Assembly (NCBI GenBank): GCA_964435725.1
Contig: CAYTAJ010000034.1
Span: 1-25,742, forward strand
DNA length: 25,742 nt
Direction: 5' to 3'
DNA from: Litorimonas sp964435725
Lineage (GTDB): Bacteria > Pseudomonadota > Alphaproteobacteria > Caulobacterales > Maricaulaceae
Part shown: positions 22,450-25,742 of the stretch, in pieces
How the letters are laid out: each line of letters begins with the position of its first letter
Numbering within the stretch: the stretch's first letter is position 1
Notes under the pieces: model-generated
What the model saw: the letters and a program-made list of their open reading frames with translations, nothing else
Told to the model about the DNA's origin: nothing
The model's database searches: none
Translations under genes and position numbers: made by a program

Positions 22450-23222
22450 AGATAAAGCATCTTATTCACTTCAAAGGCTTCTTGCTCACGTCCACCATTG
22501 GCCAACATTGACGCCCAGGCATCCCAGAGCGTTTTGTCTTCAGGCCAACGATTGATCATTTGCTTGACGATGTCTGCCTGTTTAGCCGGCATGCCGAGTG
22601 TATTGTAAAGGAAGTTCAAAAGATCAAAATGCCTACGCTCTTTCGGCGAAGCATTACGGAACCATTTTTCAGCCCACGGTAAAGCACGCGAATAATTCTC
22701 AGCCTGCACCCAGGCTTGCATAATATATTCAACATATTTTGGCTTCTCTTGACCGCCACGACGCAAATAATCTTCCAACATTTGCGCACCTCGCGCAAAT
22801 TGACCATTACCGATGAGAAGTTGTGCAATGTTAACGCGCAATCCTTCTGCTTCGTTAGGAAGTAAACCACCCGCACTTATGGCATTTTCAAAGGCCTGGA
22901 TAGCACCGCCATAATTATTGAGCTCGTAATAGCTTGATCCCTGCATCTGATAAATGGTCGACCGCTCATAGGCATTAAGATCCGTTATCGCGATGGCTTC
23001 ATTGAGCTTGTTGAGAGCTTGTTGATGCTGACCAGCATTAATGAAAGTCAGAGCGTCATTCACAACCTGCCCTGCTTTAGCGCCAAATTGACGCCCTTCT
23101 TGAGCAGCTTGGTCTTGAGCATGAGCGCTCATCGGGACAACAAATCCTGTCACTGCCACAGCGGACATTGCAAAGGCGGCTGCACCGACTGTATTCTTAA
23201 GAACTTTTTTCAGTGAGATCAT
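22450..23222 (-). CDS. Periplasmic TPR protein of the TonB cluster (N-terminal part before the gap)
   Basis: An N-terminal signal peptide ends near 'MSAHAQDQAA' (Ala-His-Ala cleavage type). TPR helices follow: 'VNDALTFINAGQHQQALNKLNEAIAI', 'QGSSYYELNNYGGAIQAFENAISAGG', 'IAQLLIGNGQFARGAQMLEDYLRR' and 'WASMLANGGREQEAFEVNKMLY'. TPR proteins follow the TtpC-ExbB-ExbD-TonB genes in Vibrio TonB2-type systems and in many alphaproteobacteria; they are periplasmic and help the system, though the mechanism is unclear. The gene is 97 nt after the first tonB, with a hairpin in the spacer. It runs into a gap at 22449. Confidence 0.85.
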
Positions 23223-23288
23223 AATTACTTTCTCCTTAGCTCATTTTGCTCTGTCCACGAGGGTGGATTTAAATAAAGACTGAAACAA

Positions 23289-23303
23289 GCGACAGAGTGT
23301 CGC
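23289..23303 (-). terminator. Possible weak terminator/attenuator between tonB and the TPR gene
   Basis: A perfect 6-bp stem GCGACA/TGTCGC with a 3-nt loop is followed on the minus strand by the T-rich TTGTTTC. It lies 17 nt after the tonB stop. The T-run is imperfect, so partial termination or RNA processing is more likely than a full stop. Confidence 0.45.
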
Positions 23304-23319
23304 CAATTTCAATCAATTC

Positions 23320-23949
23320 TTACTCAGGAATAATCTTCCCGCGTTCGTCCGTTAGACGAAAAGTGATTTTACTCTCCACGCCAGACCGTGCCACGGATCG
23401 ACCATCGACAATTTTCGGGTTATACTTCCACTTTTGTACTGACTTAATAGACGCACGCTCAAACAAACGCTGGGTGCAATATGTCGCGACAACGTTAAAA
23501 GGTTGCCCCTCCGGGCTCACGTCAAAGCGAACCTTACAATGACCTGACTTATCTGCTCGCGTTGGCATAATCGGTGGAATTCGTACCAAAGGCTGCGCAT
23601 CGCGATCCGACACCGCAATTTTAAAGGTGGAGCGATCAATTTCTGGGGTTTCAAATTCCGGGATAGCACCTTCGAGGGAAGCAATGGCTTCTGTTGGCTT
23701 ATCGGCCTGTGCCCGTTCAATCATAGGCGGAGGTGGTGGCGTAACAACTCTTTCAACCCTGTCTATTCTGACTTCACGTTCAATAACTTCAATATCTTCG
23801 ACTTTGGGATTAATCTCAAAGTTTGCAGCTTCTAATTTCTCTTGTGGCTTAAATTCGGCCGAAATAAGCAATATCATAAATAGGAACAAGCCAAGTGTAG
23901 CAGCAAGGCCGACCGGCACACCAACAACCCAACGTAAAATATTTTTCAT
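23320..23949 (-). CDS. tonB: TonB-like energy transducer (first copy, in the exb operon)
   Basis: This 209-residue protein has an N-terminal TM (about residues 10-30), a Pro-rich stretch ('VTPPPPPMIERAQ') and a TonB C-terminal domain ('SGHCKVRFDVSPEGQPFNVVATYCTQRLFERASIKSVQKWKYNP'). It lies 12 nt after the second exbD and before the TPR gene. It is paralogous to the copy at 21328-21957. It spans the periplasm and transmits energy from ExbB/ExbD to TonB-dependent receptors. Confidence 0.92.
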   Translation of the reverse strand: MKNILRWVVGVPVGLAATLGLFLFMILLISAEFKPQEKLEAANFEINPKVEDIEVIEREVRIDRVERVVTPPPPPMIERAQADKPTEAIASLEGAIPEFETPEIDRSTFKIAVSDRDAQPLVRIPPIMPTRADKSGHCKVRFDVSPEGQPFNVVATYCTQRLFERASIKSVQKWKYNPKIVDGRSVARSGVESKITFRLTDERGKIIPE

Positions 23950-23961
23950 CTTAAAAACCTC

Positions 23962-24357
23962 TTACTCGGTACCGACACGCGTTGTAATTTTCAGATCCTG
24001 CATCAATTCCTGAACAGCCATGACGGTGCCAACTTCTGCACCACCGGCAGCTTTTATGATGGCTTCAGCCTTTGGACTCTCATCACGTATCGTTGTAATA
24101 ACTGGACGAATTTCTTCGATAGAATAAGGCCGCTTATCAATCCAAATCTCATTGGAGTCATTAATCGCTATCAAAATTGTTGGCTTCCACTCCGCATCCG
24201 TAGACGCGACAGGTTGCTCCGGATCGATACCGGGTGTTTTAACAAAAACGGATGTAACGATGAAAAAGATTAAGAGAATGAAGACGACATCCAACATTGG
24301 AGTCATATTCAACTCTGTATCTTCCTCAGGAACCTGAACTCGACTACGTCTTGCCAT
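23962..24357 (-). CDS. exbD: ExbD-family proton channel subunit (second)
   Basis: This 131-residue ExbD/TolR protein has a short cytoplasmic N-terminus, one TM with the proton-carrying Asp in 'NMTPMLDVVFILLIFFIVTSVF' (about residues 17-38), and a periplasmic domain ending 'MAVQELMQDLKITTRVGTE'. It is preceded by a strong hairpin-plus-T-run at 24383-24421, so its expression relative to the first exbD may be reduced. Two adjacent exbD genes are a common feature of TonB2-type clusters. Confidence 0.93.
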   Translation of the reverse strand: MARRSRVQVPEEDTELNMTPMLDVVFILLIFFIVTSVFVKTPGIDPEQPVASTDAEWKPTILIAINDSNEIWIDKRPYSIEEIRPVITTIRDESPKAEAIIKAAGGAEVGTVMAVQELMQDLKITTRVGTE

Positions 24358-24382
24358 AATGTTACCTTATCACATTCTATTC

Positions 24383-24421
24383 AAAAAAGCAAGTCTGTGG
24401 CACATCCACGACAGAGCTTGC
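24383..24421 (-). terminator. Intrinsic terminator between the two exbD genes
   Basis: On the minus strand the arms GCAAGCTCTGT and ACAGACTTGC pair over 10 bp with one bulged base, around a 12-nt loop. Six T follow directly. It lies in the 95-nt spacer between the exbD genes. In an operon this would act as an attenuator. Confidence 0.8.
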
Positions 24422-24452
24422 CTAAAGCACTGCATTTAAAGGCGAAATAAAC

Positions 24453-24875
24453 TTAAGCGTCACTCGCCTTAATGATTTCAATTTTGCTACCCAAGCCACG
24501 ACCATCGAGGCCGTCTTTGATATCGACTAATAATTCATGTTTGGAACGTTCATCCATGCGCAAAATCACACTTGCGCCCGGCTTGTCCGCCAACAACCGT
24601 TCTACAGCGAGAGTAACACGATCACATGTCGTTCTACGTCCATCCACAGCGCACTGATTACGACCATCAACAAAAACCGTGATTGCGGGTGGTGGATCCT
24701 TAGGCGGCGGCGAATCCTCTGGAGGAGGTGGCGGCTGCGTTAAATCAATGGCAGTTTCATCCAAGAAAGTCGCGGTTACGATGAAGAAGATAAGCATGAT
24801 AAACACGATGTCGAGCATCGGTGTCATATCAACATCCGCCTCATCCCCCTGGTTATTTCTACGTCCTCGTCTCAT
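24453..24875 (-). CDS. exbD: ExbD-family proton channel subunit (first)
   Basis: This 140-residue ExbD/TolR protein has the TM with essential Asp in 'DMTPMLDIVFIMLIFFIVTATFL' (about residues 16-38), a Pro-rich linker ('TQPPPPPEDSPPPKDPPP') and a periplasmic domain with two Cys ('NQCAVDGRRTTCDRV'). The ATG follows exbB by 9 nt. It differs clearly from the second ExbD in linker and C-terminus, which suggests a heteromeric ExbD pair rather than a recent duplicate. Confidence 0.93.
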   Translation of the reverse strand: MRRGRRNNQGDEADVDMTPMLDIVFIMLIFFIVTATFLDETAIDLTQPPPPPEDSPPPKDPPPAITVFVDGRNQCAVDGRRTTCDRVTLAVERLLADKPGASVILRMDERSKHELLVDIKDGLDGRGLGSKIEIIKASDA

Positions 24876-24884
24876 AATATCCTC

Positions 24885-25424
24885 TTATACCATGCCAGGA
24901 CGAACAATCTGAAGCTCGTCGGCGAAACGGGCCGTTTCTCTGGCACTCCAGCGCGGAAATGCCGTCGTAAAGAACAGACCGGACAAAGCGGCCGTCATAC
25001 CAGCCATTGTTGGAATAGTCGCTTTAAACACACCCCCCGCCATCAATCTTGCATTAGACGATCCGGACAAGGCCATTGTGTCAAAAACTTCAATCATCCC
25101 CGTTACAGTTCCAAGAAGTCCCAGCAAAGGCGCCAGTGCAACGAATGTTTTCAGCAATATGACATTCGCACTCGTATGCTGTTTGACATAGCTGATTAAT
25201 TCATCACGGATAGCGATGGCTCTCCAAGACTGCTTATCAGAACGCTCATCCCACTCACGCTTCAATGACGTCTTTATCGATTTATGAGCAAATAAATAAT
25301 ACGCCAAACGCTCTGCAATCAAAGTCCACATCGCCAGGGTTAAAGCAAAGATCCAATTTAGAACCCAGCCACCCGTTGCGAGGAAGTCTTGAATTCCGTT
25401 CCATGCGTTCGCAAACAAATCCAT
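24885..25424 (-). CDS. exbB: ExbB-family proton channel protein (TonB2-type)
   Basis: This 179-residue MotA/TolQ/ExbB-family protein has three TM segments: about 15-40, 'LLKTFVALAPLLGLLGTVTGMIEVFDTMA' in the middle, and 'FKATIPTMAGMTAALSGLFFTTAF' near the end. It lacks the long N-terminal extension of classic ExbB and matches the short ExbB2 type. With ExbD it forms the proton-driven inner-membrane motor. It follows the TtpC-like gene by 93 nt, and the spacer contains a strong hairpin. Confidence 0.93.
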   Translation of the reverse strand: MDLFANAWNGIQDFLATGGWVLNWIFALTLAMWTLIAERLAYYLFAHKSIKTSLKREWDERSDKQSWRAIAIRDELISYVKQHTSANVILLKTFVALAPLLGLLGTVTGMIEVFDTMALSGSSNARLMAGGVFKATIPTMAGMTAALSGLFFTTAFPRWSARETARFADELQIVRPGMV

Positions 25425-25478
25425 TATATTTCACTCTTATTCTTATCGTTTTCTAGCCGACAAATGACCGGCAAATAT

Positions 25479-25500
25479 TGGGGAGCTTGAAAGCTCCCCA
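25479..25500. other. Strong intercistronic hairpin between ttpC-like gene and exbB
   Basis: TGGGGAGCTT and AAGCTCCCCA are perfect 10-bp inverted repeats separated by two bases. On the minus strand ATATTTGCC follows, not a proper T-run, so it is not a classical terminator. It lies 17 nt after the stop at 25518 and could be an mRNA-stabilising or processing structure, or a leaky terminator. Confidence 0.6.
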
Positions 25501-25517
25501 CCTGCTAGTTTTGTCAG

Positions 25518-25742
25518 TTAGACGCCTGTGCGACTTTCGACATGTCTGGCAACGATACCAGCGCTTTGCTCTTCCAAAGTCCCTTGGATTGAGCGGGCCA
25601 GAGAAGCACAGAAACTATGCACGACAAGGATTGGGATGGCTGCAACAAGACCCAGCATTGTTGTCACAAGCGCTTCAGAAATACCGCCGGCCATCAATTG
25701 CGGATCACCTGTTCCGTAAATCATCATAGCTTGGAAGGTTTG
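25518..25742 (-). CDS. TtpC/ExbB-like proton channel protein, C-terminal part (cut by window end)
   Basis: This is the C-terminal 74 residues of a MotA/TolQ/ExbB-family protein. The frame stays open to the window edge, reading QTFQAMMIYGTGDPQLMAGG at the edge, so the internal Met is not the start. 'YGTGDPQLMAGGISEALVTTMLGLVAAIPILVVHSFCASLARS' is the conserved third TM region. Its place before a short ExbB, two ExbD and TonB matches TtpC of Vibrio TonB2 systems, a larger protein with a periplasmic N-terminal part. That part is outside the window. Confidence 0.85.
   Translation of the reverse strand, partial: QTFQAMMIYGTGDPQLMAGGISEALVTTMLGLVAAIPILVVHSFCASLARSIQGTLEEQSAGIVARHVESRTGV

Overview
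The window looks like chromosomal DNA of a moderate-GC marine-type alphaproteobacterium near Caulobacterales/Maricaulales/Hyphomonadaceae. The basis is a gene transfer agent (GTA) head-tail cluster, a DnaA-IV/DUF6456 regulator pair, a MucR/Ros regulator, a PAS_5-like protein, a DUF2336 protein and a TonB system with a TPR partner. Three runs of exactly 100 N (2995-3094, 8741-8840, 22350-22449) look like scaffold gaps of unknown true length. All real genes are on the minus strand except one oligopeptidase gene.

Region 1 (1-8405, transcribed leftwards) is an RcGTA-type cluster: small terminase, large terminase, a TPR-like extra gene, portal, a small TM/coiled-coil protein (g3.5 position), prohead protease, capsid, connector, adaptor, tail terminator, tail tube, gp10 chaperone, and the start of the next tail chaperone cut by the window edge. 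Directly upstream, with 0-nt and 4-nt junctions, are a DnaA domain IV protein and a DUF6456 protein. These match the GafY/GafZ pair that activates the Caulobacter GTA. A strong intrinsic terminator sits between the capsid and connector genes, which fits control by GafZ-type anti-termination. The activator pair thus appears built into the same operon as the particle genes. This is the most interesting system in the window.

Region 2 (8447-9136) holds control DNA and a PAS_5-like gene: a candidate promoter for gafY, a CtrA-like box and a 20-bp perfect-arm dyad containing two GANTC sites. A MucR-family gene (9136-9555) follows, attached to the tail of the next operon.

Region 3 (9562-17586) is a ten-gene Mrp/Mbh-like cation/proton antiporter operon in the order E-F-G-A(C-terminal)-B-C-D-D-X-D. 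It has three antiporter-like subunits and an unknown two-TM protein. A DUF2336 gene lies upstream on the same strand (17733-18992).

Region 4 (19197-21326) is a plus-strand oligopeptidase B-like S9 peptidase with an intact Ser-Asp-His triad.

Region 5 (21328-25742) is a TonB energy-transduction cluster transcribed leftwards: TtpC/ExbB-like (partial), ExbB, ExbD, ExbD, TonB, TPR protein (interrupted by a gap), and a second TonB beyond a strong terminator. Several hairpins between its genes suggest differential expression. No RNA genes, CRISPR arrays or insertion sequences were seen, and no gene-free stretch exceeds 300 bases.
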